From Clostridia bacterium (GTDB lineage Bacteria; Bacillota; Clostridia; Oscillospirales; CAG-272): DNA of 6,176 bases. The stretch spans positions 1-6,176 of the forward strand of contig CAAFLY010000052.1 of NCBI GenBank assembly GCA_900763885.1, given 5' to 3'. The number at the start of each line of letters is the position of its first letter. Position 1 is the stretch's first letter. The translations under genes were made by a program, and so were the position numbers. The notes under the pieces were generated by a model. It did not search any database, had not been told where the DNA came from, and saw only the letters and a list, made by a program, of their open reading frames with translations. This document shows, one piece after another, positions 6,058 to 6,176 of this stretch.

Positions 6058-6176
6058 CATACACACAAGCGGGATTGCGTCCACTTTTTCAACCGGATTT
6101 CTCCACTTTTTGCGCAGACTTCAAAATACCGGCTTCGAGCCTCCCCGGAACCAGACCCGCGTCCGGCGCGGCGGAA
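6058..6176. other. Non-coding tail of the window
   Basis: No gene with a start and ribosome binding site can be identified in these 119 bp. They hold the direct repeat at 6080-6111, a small hairpin GGCT-TCG-AGCC (6131-6141), and a GC-rich 5-bp stem (6157-6161 with 6167-6171) with no T-run before the window ends. The frame after the regulator stop stays open to the end, but I see no evidence that it is used. Confidence 0.5.
6080..6111. repeat. Direct repeat TCCACTTTTT, 22-bp period
   Basis: TCCACTTTTT occurs at 6080-6089 and again at 6102-6111, exactly 22 bp apart (about two helical turns). That period suits AraC-family proteins, which bind direct half-sites with each subunit contacting two successive major grooves. 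The second copy runs into GCGCAGA (6112-6118), echoing the CGCAGA after the regulator's own -10. The repeat is certain; its role as an operator is inferred. Confidence 0.5.

Noticed and set aside
6051..6059. Minus-strand extended -10 (TGC-TATACT) over the AraC stop codon
   Set aside because: There is no -35 at a usable distance and no minus-strand gene for it to serve. It could give an antisense RNA but the evidence is too thin.
5838..6091. 13-bp repeat GTCCACTTTTTCA at 5838-5850 and 6079-6091
   Set aside because: The first copy is inside the regulator coding sequence, and a 13-bp match somewhere in a 6-kb window is not unlikely. I kept only the intergenic copies as candidate sites.
6058..6176. 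Readthrough of the AraC frame to the window end (about 39 codons)
   Set aside because: An open frame of this length is ordinary in GC-rich DNA, and the regulator domain is already complete before the TAG stop.

Overview
The window looks like a moderately GC-rich anaerobic Firmicute (Clostridia, probably Oscillospirales or a relative). The clues are a GTG-started L1 protein of Firmicutes type, strong AGGAGG-type ribosome binding sites, two Gram-positive-style lipoprotein solute-binding proteins, and a FAD oxidoreductase of the kind that sits beside such proteins and AraC regulators in gut and rumen Clostridia. The taxon is an inference from protein style; no marker gene was compared against a database.

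Layout, left to right. Positions 1-718 hold the end of a ribosomal protein operon, with rplA (L1) complete. A stem-loop at about 739-783 closes it. Positions 784-891 form a regulatory stretch with three inverted repeats in 67 bp. Positions 892-2331 (+) encode solute-binding lipoprotein SBP1, which ends at a strong intrinsic terminator (2349-2385). From there to 5061 everything is on the minus strand: solute-binding lipoprotein SBP2 (5061-3574), followed after 4 bp by a FAD-dependent oxidoreductase (3569-2433). The two form a tight operon converging on SBP1. A 108-bp divergent intergenic region (5062-5169) carries a strong extended -10 promoter for an AraC-family regulator on the plus strand (5170-6057). 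The last 119 bp are non-coding as far as can be seen and carry a 10-bp direct repeat spaced 22 bp.

How the genes may work together. SBP2, the oxidoreductase and the divergent AraC regulator look like one locally regulated unit: a membrane-anchored binding protein captures a solute, probably a sugar or sugar derivative, the regulator senses a related signal, and a cytoplasmic flavoenzyme acts on an unknown substrate. No ABC permease or ATPase is in the window, so the binding proteins would need a transporter encoded elsewhere, or act only as sensors. SBP1 and SBP2 are diverged paralogues in opposite orientation. SBP2 keeps a calcium-type Asp-rich loop that SBP1 has lost.

I see no CRISPR array, insertion sequence, tRNA or rRNA. 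I did not find a clearly undescribed system. The most interesting points are the permease-less module, the repeated ACTTTTTCA-N21-CGCAGA arrangement on both sides of the AraC gene, and the palindrome cluster upstream of SBP1.
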